Below, piece by piece: positions 33,918-42,319 of a stretch of DNA of 64,000 bases. A program made the translations under genes and the position numbers. Numbering within the stretch: position 1 is the stretch's first letter; the number at the start of each line of letters is the position of its first letter. Under the pieces are notes generated by a model, which saw only the letters and a program-made list of their open reading frames with translations, did no database searches and was not told the DNA's origin. Origin of the DNA: JAZDOK01 sp043798715 (GTDB lineage Bacteria > Vulcanimicrobiota > JAZDOK01); NCBI GenBank assembly GCA_043798715.1, contig JAZDOK010000034.1, positions 5,047 through 69,046 on the forward strand, given 5' to 3'.

Positions 33918-35204
33918 TCATAAACCTGCCTGCCCGATAAGCCGCACCTGCCGGTAGGGAGGAGCCGGCTCATACAGGGGAAATTCAAAGACTTCATCAC
34001 CCGTCTCGACCATCGGCCGCTGCCATCGCTCGCGCGTGGTTGATTTAAAGGCGACTCCGAATGGCTTCCAGGATGCGACCATCTCCCTGGGTGCGATACT
34101 CATGAAGAATCTCTCTTTGAGAGAAAAGAGAAAATTGACGGCGACGGCGCCGAATTTTTCCTTGACTTCATTAAGAGAAGTCTTCCCGTCTGCACATGAA
34201 TAAACCTCAAACCCCCGCCTGGTGACTGCCGCCGCCCCCTTTGGCCCATGAAGAACCCCCCCCCAGCATTTCTGACAGTAAATACCCACCGGTGTGAAGA
34301 CCCAGTCGCCCTGAAGGGGCATTTCCTTCTCCCCCCCCTGAGGGGGAGGCGCCTCCTTCTGCTTCCTGATTGGCTCAAATTCATCCCATCTCCTGCAGGT
34401 GATATAATGCGTAGGAACCCCTTCGCAGATCGGCCAGTAAATGCACTCCGAACACAGAGGGCCAAATTCATGGGGCGGGTGACTGGGATCGTTTTTGTTC
34501 ATGAAATTGGCATACTGCTCAAAACCCGGCATGTAACAAAGGGGGACATTGTCCACGGTGGTCGGTTTGTCCCGGGATTCGATGAATTCCAGCGCCTCCC
34601 GGAGCGAGTCTTTCACATCCGCATAGCGGGGGACGATCCGATCGAAGTTGAAGTAGGCATTGGCGATAGGATAGGCAAAAGCAAAATTATGCGTGCTGAC
34701 CCCGAGATCGTCGAACATCACCTGGACGGTCTGACGGAGATAGGGATGGTTGATAGTGGAAATCACCGTAAGAGTGGCCACTTTGGCCCCCAGTTTGACA
34801 AGATTTTTAGTGCCTTCAAAGGCCTCCGCAAAGCTGCCGGGCACATCCGTCTGGGCATCATGGATCTCGGCATTGGGGCCGTGAAAAGAGACCAGGAATT
34901 CATTGGCCCCGATCTCCAGGAGGCGTTTGGTGAACTCGAGGTCTTTCAGGCGGCGCCCGTTCGTCTTGAAGTAGATCGTGGGGAAGCCCAGTCTTTTGGC
35001 CGAGTTGACAATTGCATAAATGTCCTTGTGGATGGTCGGCTCTCCCCCTGAAAGATCAATCCTGTCAAGGCCCTGCTCCTTCGCCTTGAGCAGCTTGAAG
35101 CGGATTTCCTGAAGAGAAAGCGGAGCAATCTGCCTGTGCGTGGCGCAGAAAATACACCGGTTGTTGCACATGTCCGTTATTTCCAGATCCAGAGCCTGAG
35201 TCAT
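33918..35204 (-). CDS. radical SAM protein with PqqD-like C-terminal region
   Basis: This 428-residue protein begins almost directly with the radical SAM core: CNNRCIFC at residues 13-20, then DLSGGEPTIH. After the barrel come a cysteine cluster (CSECIYWPICEG and ITC) and another pair (IYCQKC). A segment of about 60 residues (RRGFEVYSCADGKTSLNEV, KEKFG) resembles PqqD-type peptide carriers. The frame is open to 35282, but the promoter at 35271-35300 and the AAGGGA site before ATG 35204 settle the start. It is first in an operon with a second radical SAM gene. Confidence 0.87.
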   Translation of the reverse strand: MTQALDLEITDMCNNRCIFCATHRQIAPLSLQEIRFKLLKAKEQGLDRIDLSGGEPTIHKDIYAIVNSAKRLGFPTIYFKTNGRRLKDLEFTKRLLEIGANEFLVSFHGPNAEIHDAQTDVPGSFAEAFEGTKNLVKLGAKVATLTVISTINHPYLRQTVQVMFDDLGVSTHNFAFAYPIANAYFNFDRIVPRYADVKDSLREALEFIESRDKPTTVDNVPLCYMPGFEQYANFMNKNDPSHPPHEFGPLCSECIYWPICEGVPTHYITCRRWDEFEPIRKQKEAPPPQGGEKEMPLQGDWVFTPVGIYCQKCWGGVLHGPKGAAAVTRRGFEVYSCADGKTSLNEVKEKFGAVAVNFLFSLKERFFMSIAPREMVASWKPFGVAFKSTTRERWQRPMVETGDEVFEFPLYEPAPPYRQVRLIGQAGL

Positions 35205-35270
35205 TTTACATCCCTTGCTTTCGCTTCCCAAAGCGAACACCGACGGCATTTTCTTGCCGCTTCGAATTAG

Positions 35271-35300
35271 ATTATAGCACATCCTTCATTTATTTTCCAA
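35271..35300 (-). promoter_or_regulatory. promoter of the radical SAM operon
   Basis: On the minus strand TTGGAA (35295-35300) and a perfect TATAAT (35271-35276) have an 18-bp spacer. It is back to back with the ctpA promoter, only 10 bp away, so the two may influence each other. Confidence 0.65.
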
Positions 35301-35309
35301 GAAGAGGAC

Positions 35310-35338
35310 TTGAAGAATTTGCTTCTCTCCCTTATAAT
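35310..35338 (+). promoter_or_regulatory. promoter of the C-terminal processing protease gene
   Basis: TTGAAG (35310-35315) and TATAAT (35333-35338) are separated by 17 bp. The upstream TTG codon at 35310 is part of the -35 box and therefore not the translation start. Confidence 0.75.
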
Positions 35339-35369
35339 AGAAAGAAAACACCCGGGGAGTGGATTTATA

Positions 35370-36761
35370 ATGACGAATAAAAGGCCCGTCGGCCAACACC
35401 TTCTTGTGCTGTTTCTATTCGGCCTTCTCTTCCTCTGGCCGAGCGGGAACGCTTTCAGTATTGAAAGCACCTTTCGCCTCTACGGCAAGCTTAACGTCGG
35501 GGATATAAAAAAGACCCTCGAATACGTCCAGAGCCAATATGTCGAAGACACCGAAGCCAACAAGATGATCAACGGGGCGCTCTCCGGGATAAGAGAACTC
35601 CTTATCTCAAAGAAAATCAATGAGCCGCACATCGTCTTCATCCCGAAAGGGAAAAGCGTCGAGGATGACCTGAATAACTTCAATAAGCAGTTTTTTGAAC
35701 TCCTGGCCCAGTACGGAAAGAAGGTCACCGAGGAAGATCTCATCTACGCCTCTCTGCGGGGCATGATGGGCATCCTGCACAAAGCCCCTTATGACGACCC
35801 CTACTCGGTCGTCATGGACTCCAAGGAATACAACCAGCTCAACGAGCAAATGGCCGGGGGCAACTTCGGTGGAGTCGGAGTCTATATCGAATTGGACAAG
35901 AACAACAAGCGTTTTAAGAACCAGCTTACGGTCATCGAGCCCATAGAGGACACCCCGGCGGACAAAGCCGGCTTGAAAGCCGGAGACATGATCGTGAAAA
36001 TAGACGGCTTCCCCACGAAGGGAATAAAGCTGGATATGGCCCAGAAGAGAATACGGGGGCCGATTGGGAGCTTCGTGATACTCTCCATACTCCGAAAGGG
36101 GTGGGATTCTTCCAGGAACTTCAAGGTGGCCCGCGCCCTCATTCACGTCAAGGTTGCCTCATCCAAGCTCCTGGACGGGAACATCGGCTACATCAAGCTC
36201 CGTATATTCGGGAGCGAGACGGATGATGAATTTGAAAAAGCCTATCAGAACGTGGAACGCCGGGGCGCCCGCGCGCTCATCATAGATTTAAGAAACAATG
36301 GCGGCGGATATATTGATGCGGCCAGAGACGTTTGCAGCAAATTCATGGAGCGGGGAGCGCTCGTCGTCTCTACCGTGAACTATCGCACCAAGAGCCATGA
36401 GGTCATAAAATCATCCGGAAGCCGCCACCGGAAAATCCCGCTGGTGGTGCTGGTCAACAAGTACAGCGCCAGCGCCTCCGAAATCACCGCCGGGGCGCTT
36501 AAGGACACCAAGACCGCTCTGGTGGTCGGCACCAAGACCTTCGGTAAAGCCAGCGTCCAGTCCATCAAGAACATGAGTGACGGCGGCGCACTCAAGCTGA
36601 CCATCGCCCATTACCTGACCCCCATGGGACGCAACATCAACAAGAAGGGGATCCTGCCGGATGTTGATGTGGAGATGAATCCGATGCTTACGGATACCCC
36701 CAAGGACGTCCAGTTGAGCAAGGCCATAGATCTGCTGAAGAAGAAGATTGCGGCAAACTAG
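35370..36761 (+). CDS. ctpA: S41-family C-terminal processing protease (CtpA/Prc type)
   Basis: Ctp proteases trim or degrade exported proteins from their C-termini. The 463-residue protein has a signal sequence (HLLVLFLFGLLFLWPSGNAF), a PDZ domain with the VIEPIEDTPADKAGLKAGD and IVKIDG motifs, and the S41 catalytic core. RALIIDLRNNGGGYIDAARD precedes the KYSASASEITAGALKD serine and the catalytic lysine in GTKTFGKASVQSI. GGGGAG stands 10 bases before ATG 35370. It is followed by a 48-residue zinc ribbon gene and uvrC. Confidence 0.93.
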   Translation: MTNKRPVGQHLLVLFLFGLLFLWPSGNAFSIESTFRLYGKLNVGDIKKTLEYVQSQYVEDTEANKMINGALSGIRELLISKKINEPHIVFIPKGKSVEDDLNNFNKQFFELLAQYGKKVTEEDLIYASLRGMMGILHKAPYDDPYSVVMDSKEYNQLNEQMAGGNFGGVGVYIELDKNNKRFKNQLTVIEPIEDTPADKAGLKAGDMIVKIDGFPTKGIKLDMAQKRIRGPIGSFVILSILRKGWDSSRNFKVARALIHVKVASSKLLDGNIGYIKLRIFGSETDDEFEKAYQNVERRGARALIIDLRNNGGGYIDAARDVCSKFMERGALVVSTVNYRTKSHEVIKSSGSRHRKIPLVVLVNKYSASASEITAGALKDTKTALVVGTKTFGKASVQSIKNMSDGGALKLTIAHYLTPMGRNINKKGILPDVDVEMNPMLTDTPKDVQLSKAIDLLKKKIAAN

Positions 36762-36787
36762 CAGCGCCGAAGCCGCAAGGAGAGAGC

Positions 36788-36934
36788 ATGGCAAATAGCG
36801 GAAATCCTGTCGAAGAGGGGAACTACCGCTGCGCGGACTGCGGGGAAGTCGTGACCATGCCGCTCCCGATGGAGGACACCATTCTTCCTCTCTGCCCCAG
36901 ATGCGGGGGAGATGAATTTGAAGGATGCGATTAG
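36788..36934 (+). CDS. 48-residue zinc-ribbon protein
   Basis: This tiny gene encodes a rubredoxin-like zinc ribbon with CADC and CPRC pairs 18 residues apart. AAGGAGAG lies before ATG 36788. It sits 26 bp after ctpA and overlaps the uvrC start by 23 bp. Such mini-ribbons are often found next to DNA- or RNA-acting genes. Its role is unknown. Confidence 0.8.
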   Translation: MANSGNPVEEGNYRCADCGEVVTMPLPMEDTILPLCPRCGGDEFEGCD

Positions 36935-38546
36935 GCTAAGGCTCGCCGAAATCCCCGACCTCCCCGGGGTTTACCTGATGAGGGCGCGCGACGGGGAAGT
37001 CCTATATGTCGGCAAGTCCACCTCGCTTTCAGAACGGGTCCGCTCTTATTTTACCTCTCCCGACGAACTTTCTCCCCGCATTCGGATGATGACGGAGAAA
37101 GTGGAACTCATTGATTTTATCGTCACCGATTCAGAGATGGAAGCCCTGACGACGGAATATAACCTGATAAAGAAACGCCGGCCCTATTTCAACGTCCGTT
37201 TCCGCGACGACAAGCGCTATCCCTACCTGGAAGTCACCTGGGGGGAAGAATTCCCCCGCCTCCGGATCGTCCGCCGCCCCCAGGGCGGGGACAGCCGATT
37301 TTTCGGCCCATTCACAAATACCGGAAGCCTTCGGCATACGATAGATCTGGCCCGGAAAATTTTCCGGGTCCGCCTCTGCAAAATCCCCATCCCGGCCAGG
37401 AAGGCACGGCCCTGCCTGAACCACCAGATGGACCTCTGCCCGGCCCCCTGCGCCGGGTTGATAGGCGAAGAACAGTATCGTAAAAGCGTTGCCTCTCTCT
37501 GCCGCTTCATCCAGGGCCATGCCAAACCAATCCTCCGCGAACTCAGAAAAGACATTAAGGAGGAGTCCGCAAAACTGAACTTTGAAGAGTGCGCCCGAAT
37601 CAAGGGCCTCCTTTCGGATATTGAAAATACGATCCAGAGACAGAAAGCTGTCTTCGCCACCGACGTGGACCATGACTACATCGCGCTCTCCTCCTCCGCG
37701 GAGAGCGCCTGCGTCTTTCTGCTCCAGGTGCGGGAAGGCCGTCTCACAGGGGAGCAGCACTTCATCCTTCGGATTCCCGCCGAGTGTCCGGACGGCGAAG
37801 CTCTGGCCTCATTTGTCCTGCAGTTCTACGGGGAGACGGATTTCATCCCCGGGGACATTTACCTTTCGGCGCCACTGGAGGGGCAGGATTCCATCGCCGG
37901 GTGGTTGAGCGCCAGACGAGGCGGGAAGGTGCGCCTGCGGGTGCCCGCCCGGGGCAGAGGCCGGGAATTTATAGCCCTGGCCCTTAAAAACGCCCGCATG
38001 CGCCTGAGCGACAGACCCGTTCTGGAGGCGCTGGAAAGCCTTAGGGAGAGCCTGCGCCTTCCCTCTCTTCCATGGCGAATCGAGGCATACGACCTCTCCC
38101 ACCTCGGGGGGGATTCCGCGACGGGCTCCATGGTGGTCTTCCAGGGAGGAGAGCCCTTTAAATCCGGCTATCGCCAGTTCCGAATCAAAGAGGCGGACAC
38201 CCGCGATGATTTTTCGATGATGGCCGAAGTCCTTCAACGGCGCCTGAAAAATACGGAACTTCCCCCGGCGGATCTCATCCTGCTGGACGGCGGGCGCGGC
38301 CACCTCACGGCTGTGCTCACGGTGATGAAAGAAACCGGGGTGCAGTTCCCCCTGGCCGCGCTGGCCAAGGAGGAAGAGGAAGTATTTGTTCCCGGCTTAA
38401 GACAGGCGTTAAATCTCCCCGACGCCGCCCGCAAGCTGCTCCAGTTCATGCGGGACGAGGCCCATCGCTTTGCCCGCCGCTACCACCACCAGCTTCAAAA
38501 AAAGCGCCTGCCGGGAAAAAAAGGCATGCGGGATGCCTTTTCCTAG
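36912..38546 (+). CDS. uvrC: excinuclease ABC subunit C, lacking the C-terminal HhH domain
   Basis: UvrC makes both cuts in nucleotide excision repair. The 544-residue protein has the GIY-YIG nuclease (PGVYLMRARDGEVLYVGKST), the cysteine-containing region CLNHQMDLCPAPCAGLI, the UVR helices (about 215-240) and the RNase H-like 3'-side nuclease (EAYDLSHLGG, LILLDGGRGHL, DEAHRFARRYHH). It stops right after this domain, about 50-60 residues short of usual UvrC. The tandem helix-hairpin-helix DNA-binding end is missing, and no remnant is visible downstream. The ATG 36912 abuts GGGGGAG. TTG 36918 has better spacing. Confidence 0.92.
   Translation: MNLKDAIRLRLAEIPDLPGVYLMRARDGEVLYVGKSTSLSERVRSYFTSPDELSPRIRMMTEKVELIDFIVTDSEMEALTTEYNLIKKRRPYFNVRFRDDKRYPYLEVTWGEEFPRLRIVRRPQGGDSRFFGPFTNTGSLRHTIDLARKIFRVRLCKIPIPARKARPCLNHQMDLCPAPCAGLIGEEQYRKSVASLCRFIQGHAKPILRELRKDIKEESAKLNFEECARIKGLLSDIENTIQRQKAVFATDVDHDYIALSSSAESACVFLLQVREGRLTGEQHFILRIPAECPDGEALASFVLQFYGETDFIPGDIYLSAPLEGQDSIAGWLSARRGGKVRLRVPARGRGREFIALALKNARMRLSDRPVLEALESLRESLRLPSLPWRIEAYDLSHLGGDSATGSMVVFQGGEPFKSGYRQFRIKEADTRDDFSMMAEVLQRRLKNTELPPADLILLDGGRGHLTAVLTVMKETGVQFPLAALAKEEEEVFVPGLRQALNLPDAARKLLQFMRDEAHRFARRYHHQLQKKRLPGKKGMRDAFS
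37836..37871 (+). repeat. 36-bp segment of uvrC repeated exactly at 40287-40322
   Basis: These 36 bases within uvrC (around codon 310) recur without any mismatch in the gap between the transglutaminase and STAS genes, 2,451 bp away and in direct orientation. It is part of a coding region here. Confidence 0.9.
38519..38541 (+). terminator. terminator-like hairpin inside the 3' end of uvrC
   Basis: The arms AAAGGCAT and ATGCCTTT enclose a five-base loop and are followed by T and C residues. The hairpin overlaps the last codons of uvrC. Its strength is uncertain because the T-run is short. Confidence 0.4.
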
Positions 38547-38611
38547 ATGCAAAGACGCATTCCGCGCCGCGGCAGAGCTGCCCCCAAAGCCAAAAATTTA
38601 CCAAACATTTC

Positions 38612-38641
38612 TTGACAGAAGCCTCTCTGGGGTGTTATTGT
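38612..38641 (+). promoter_or_regulatory. probable promoter of the transglutaminase lipoprotein gene
   Basis: A perfect TTGACA (38612-38617) and TATTGT (38636-38641) have an 18-bp spacer. A small tandem CCTATCA repeat follows in the leader. Confidence 0.5.
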
Positions 38642-38725
38642 TTTGATAGTGAAAATAAAAATTCCTATCACCTATCACCTTCATAAGGAGCGTGAAACGA
38701 ACTTCACGCCCAAAAGGAGTCCCTG

Positions 38726-40273
38726 ATGAACGGAACGCGCACCCGCATATCTCCTTTAATAGGCACAATCATCCTGGCCTGTTTTCTCTTGATCGCCACG
38801 GGCTGCAGCTCTAATTCTAATGCCAGCCATGCCAGCCCCGCTCAACAACTCTACGGCACGGCACAACTGAAAGACAACCAGTGGTCATTCACTTTGGCCC
38901 GGTCGCTCTACGCACAGGCGAGAACGGCCTTCCTGGCCGAAGGAAATCAGGTAATGGCCGACCAGTGCCGCAATGCAATCCAGCGCATCGCCCTCTACGA
39001 GCAGACATACCCCTATACAGAAGCCCAGCTCAGGCAGCTCCTTGCGAAGGGATTTTCCACGGTTCCCGCTGCGCGGATCGACAGTTGGTTCGCCGACGGG
39101 TCATCCCTCGAACACATGACCATCGACGGCGTGACGAAATATTTGAGCAATCCTCCTATCATCGATAACATCAGATACCGCAACATCGACCTGTTTCATG
39201 CGGCGGGACTCGATGACAGAAACTTTGTAGAGTGGCTCATGACCAATTATGTCAATCAGCCGCGGCCGGGACCGTTTGAAGTATATACAAACCCGAAAAC
39301 GTTTCACGCCAAAGGCACCCTTGACGTCCCCCGCGCCAAGTTCCCGGCAGAAGGCACACTGCGCATTTGGATTCCCCTGCCCATCGTGACGGGTCCGCAA
39401 CAGTCGGTAACGATCAACTACATCACACCCGACTATCTCAAGGTCCCGCCAGGCGGTGAGGACATCGGTCTGGCGTACATGGAAGTTCCGCTTGCCAAGC
39501 TTAAAGACAAACTGAACATTTCCGTTGAGGTTACCTTCACCCACTACGAACAGCACTTCACCATCGATCCTGCTCAGGTCGGCGCTTATGATACCACCGA
39601 CAGCGAATACATACGATACACAAGATCGTACGGGAACGAGACGATTACGCCCGAAATACGCGAGGCGGCGCTCAAGGTCGTCGGTGGCGAGACCAATCCG
39701 TACCTGGCCGCAAAGAAACTCTACTACTACGTCATCGACAATATCACTTACAGCCTGCCGCCGGCGACTTTGTGGCCGTACGGAACCCCGGCATCCGTCT
39801 ACGTCCACACCAACCGGATCGGCGACTGCGGCTGCCAGAGCATGTACTTTACGGCGCTTTGCCGCTCCATCGGCATCCCGGCGCGCACCACCGGCGGCAA
39901 ACAGATGATGAACCGCGGCAAATATTCCGATCACTTCTGGGGCGAATTTTATCTGCCGAATTACGGGTGGGTACCGGTGGATACATCGATCGCCCAGTTG
40001 GAGTTCTATGCCACCGGTTTGAGCGATGACGTCAGGAAGGCTTTCCGGGATTATTTTTTCGGCCACCAGGATAACCTCCGGCTCGTTTTCCAGAAGGATG
40101 TGGACATACCGGTATTCCCCCCTCTGGCGGGAGGAATCCTCTACATCCCCGGAGCGATCCAGAATCCCGACGGCACCTGCGACACCATGGACGAAGATAC
40201 CTTTCCGGGGAAATTATTCCTGGATAAAGATGGCGATGGCAAACCCTACTGGACGTTCGACGAAGTGAAGTGA
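38726..40273 (+). CDS. transglutaminase-like lipoprotein
   Basis: This 515-residue protein has a lipoprotein signal peptide (ILACFLLIATGCSS, lipidated at the Cys). The transglutaminase/cysteine-protease-type core lies at about 360-430. The catalytic Cys is in IGDCGCQSMYF, the His in YSDHFWGEFYLP and the Asp in WVPVDTSIAQ. Upstream, a beta-rich domain (about 185-275) resembles the segment that often precedes bacterial transglutaminase cores. The active-site triad is intact, so it is probably an extracytoplasmic peptidase or cross-linking enzyme. The substrate is unknown. Confidence 0.87.
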   Translation: MNGTRTRISPLIGTIILACFLLIATGCSSNSNASHASPAQQLYGTAQLKDNQWSFTLARSLYAQARTAFLAEGNQVMADQCRNAIQRIALYEQTYPYTEAQLRQLLAKGFSTVPAARIDSWFADGSSLEHMTIDGVTKYLSNPPIIDNIRYRNIDLFHAAGLDDRNFVEWLMTNYVNQPRPGPFEVYTNPKTFHAKGTLDVPRAKFPAEGTLRIWIPLPIVTGPQQSVTINYITPDYLKVPPGGEDIGLAYMEVPLAKLKDKLNISVEVTFTHYEQHFTIDPAQVGAYDTTDSEYIRYTRSYGNETITPEIREAALKVVGGETNPYLAAKKLYYYVIDNITYSLPPATLWPYGTPASVYVHTNRIGDCGCQSMYFTALCRSIGIPARTTGGKQMMNRGKYSDHFWGEFYLPNYGWVPVDTSIAQLEFYATGLSDDVRKAFRDYFFGHQDNLRLVFQKDVDIPVFPPLAGGILYIPGAIQNPDGTCDTMDEDTFPGKLFLDKDGDGKPYWTFDEVK

Positions 40274-40286
40274 ACCGTTTCGTTCA

Positions 40287-40322
40287 ACGGATTTCATCCC
40301 CGGGGACATTTACCTTTCGGCG
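40287..40322 (+). repeat. intergenic exact copy of a 36-bp uvrC segment
   Basis: This copy is identical to 37836-37871 of uvrC but lies between two stop codons, 13 bp after the transglutaminase stop and 2 bp from the STAS gene stop. It has no gene around it, so it is a displaced fragment rather than a shared domain. Confidence 0.9.
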
Positions 40323-40324
40323 GC

Positions 40325-40615
40325 CTACTGCATCCGGATCAATTCGTCGAAACCCGCGATTTTGAATACTTTTTTCAGGGCGGGCGAAACGTTGATCAAC
40401 GAAAAATTTTCCTTGCCCAAAGCTTTGGCGTATTTAAGACAGATGCGTAAAAAGGAGGAGGAGACATAGTCTACTTCAGCCAGGTCGAACAGCACCTGTC
40501 CCGTGGATTTTCCGGCGCCTTCATCGAGTTCTTTTTCGATTTCCAGGCACCTCTCGGTGTCCAGTCGCCCTGAAAATGCGCAGGTTAATTTGTCTTCCTG
40601 AAAGTTTAATTGCAT
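40325..40615 (-). CDS. STAS-domain anti-sigma factor antagonist
   Basis: This 96-residue stand-alone STAS protein is of the SpoIIAA/RsbV type. It has the strand VLFDLAEVDYVSSSFLRICL, in which a serine in the VSSS segment is the expected phosphorylation site, and the ending NVSPALKKVFKIAGFDELI. The frame is open to 40822 but overlaps the dehydrogenase gene. AGAGG before ATG 40615 fixes the start. A PP2C-type phosphatase with a sensor domain is encoded 2 kb away and could dephosphorylate it. No partner kinase is in the window. Confidence 0.85.
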   Translation of the reverse strand: MQLNFQEDKLTCAFSGRLDTERCLEIEKELDEGAGKSTGQVLFDLAEVDYVSSSFLRICLKYAKALGKENFSLINVSPALKKVFKIAGFDELIRMQ

Positions 40616-40641
40616 CGCGGCTTTCCTCTTTTCTGCTTTTC

Positions 40642-42078
40642 TCAATAATTTCGGTTGAATTCTTTCTCGATCGCCCGGACGTCCAGGGATTCGTCCAGGT
40701 ATTTTTGCTTGTCGAATCGCTCCAGGCGCTCGTTGACCCGCCGCCGGGCGATGCGTTGAATGTTGAGCAGGTGAGAGGCCGTAATGTTGTCCGTCGTGAT
40801 GTTTTTTCCACCGGCGCCGCACCCGAGTGTGAGAGAGGGGTGCAGGGTATTGTAGGTGCCGCCGACAGCCCCCTGGGAAGACGGGGTGTTGACGACGACC
40901 CGGCCGGCGTTCATCAACTGGGCGAATTTCAGGATCTTTTCATTGTCGTTCGAGTAAATCCCGGCGGTATGTCCTATCCCTCCGTGATAATTCAGATCGA
41001 TGCACAGATTGATCGCCGCTGAAAAGTCCTCCGCCACATAGTAGGCCAGGATGGGCGCGAGGATCTCCGAAGACAAGGGGTAGTCCCGCCCCACTTTGGT
41101 CTGCGGAGCCATAAGAAGAGTCGTGTCGGGAGGAACCTCAATGCCGGCCTTCCCGGCGATGACGAGGGCGCTCTGACCGATGACCGCTGAATTCATAACG
41201 CCTTTCTCGCGGTCGAAGGCCGCCTCTTCCAGTCGTTTGCATTCCTCCGGCGTGAGGAAGTAAGCTCCCCTCTGTTTTAAGTGCGCCCGGACGGCCTCCT
41301 CAACGCTGCGCTCGACGATAAGGGCCTGTTCGCTCGAACATATGGTGCCGTTGTCGAAGAGCTTGGAGATTAGAATCTGCTCGACTGCAAAGGGGACATC
41401 GGCGCTTCGCTCGATGAAGATCGGAACGTTTCCGGCGCCGACTCCAATCGCCGGCGTACCCGAGCTATAGGCCGCATTCACGAGACTGCCTCCTCCCGTC
41501 GCCAGGATGAGGGCCAGCCCTTTGTGCGACATCAATTCGTGCGTCTGATCCCGGTTCATGTCGCCCACCCACTGGATGCAGTCTTCCGGGGCATCCTCGG
41601 TGAGAGCAGCCTCATAACATATGCGCGCCGTCTCGATGGAACATTTGGCGGCCTTCCCATGCGGTCTGATGATGATAGGGTTCCTGGTTTTCATGGCGAT
41701 GAGGATCTTGAAAATCACGGTAGAGGTCGGGTTGGTGACGGGCGTCACGGCGAGAATGGGGCCCAGTGGGTGGGCGATTTCGGTTATGCCCCGCTCCTCG
41801 TCTTCATGGATGACTCCGACGGTCTTGAGGTTTCGGATGTCATTATAAACGAACTGACTGGCGACCACGTTTTTTATGACCTTGTCCTGCCATTTGCCCA
41901 GTCCAGTCTCCTCGCAGGCCATCTTCGCCAACCTCACGCGGTTGTTGAATCCGGCCTCATACACGGCTCTGACGATGCGATCCACCTGCGCCTGGTCGAG
42001 TTGAGTAAAAATGGCGGCGGCCCGGGAAGCCTTGAGAATAATTTCATTGACATCGATTAAAACCTGCGTCGCGCTCAT
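40642..42078 (-). CDS. CoA-acylating aldehyde dehydrogenase (AdhE N-terminal-like)
   Basis: This enzyme type converts acetaldehyde and CoA to acetyl-CoA with NAD. The 478-residue protein matches the N-terminal half of bifunctional AdhE: the cofactor region LAVTPVTNPTSTVIFK, the glycine loop ATGGGSLVNAAYSSG, the catalytic cysteine in DNGTICSSEQ and the ending RRRVNERLERFDKQKYLDES, which corresponds to the AdhE linker. It stops there without the iron alcohol dehydrogenase half. No such gene is nearby. It belongs to fermentative aldehyde or ethanol metabolism. AAGGAGG precedes the ATG. Confidence 0.9.
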   Translation of the reverse strand: MSATQVLIDVNEIILKASRAAAIFTQLDQAQVDRIVRAVYEAGFNNRVRLAKMACEETGLGKWQDKVIKNVVASQFVYNDIRNLKTVGVIHEDEERGITEIAHPLGPILAVTPVTNPTSTVIFKILIAMKTRNPIIIRPHGKAAKCSIETARICYEAALTEDAPEDCIQWVGDMNRDQTHELMSHKGLALILATGGGSLVNAAYSSGTPAIGVGAGNVPIFIERSADVPFAVEQILISKLFDNGTICSSEQALIVERSVEEAVRAHLKQRGAYFLTPEECKRLEEAAFDREKGVMNSAVIGQSALVIAGKAGIEVPPDTTLLMAPQTKVGRDYPLSSEILAPILAYYVAEDFSAAINLCIDLNYHGGIGHTAGIYSNDNEKILKFAQLMNAGRVVVNTPSSQGAVGGTYNTLHPSLTLGCGAGGKNITTDNITASHLLNIQRIARRRVNERLERFDKQKYLDESLDVRAIEKEFNRNY

Positions 42079-42319
42079 CCTGACCCTCCTTGTGTTCCGA
42101 AATATAGATTCGCTGCTAAAACAATACCTAACGATCCTTCAATGGATTTACGGCAATTCCTTCCTGCTGGACCAGGAAAAAGGGAAATTGCCGCTTTCGG
42201 GGAAGAATGCAGGAGATATCAGTTAAGTTATGAAGAAGCACACCAGGCGGCCGCCGGCTGCACCGAAAAATAATTTGAATCCCGGCCTCGTGGAAACGGG
42301 TTTCTGAAGGAGGGAAATA

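Noticed and set aside
39101..40066. Minus-strand frame of 321 codons opposite the transglutaminase gene
   Set aside because: It is antisense to a gene with an intact catalytic triad and a lipoprotein signal, and has no domain of its own.
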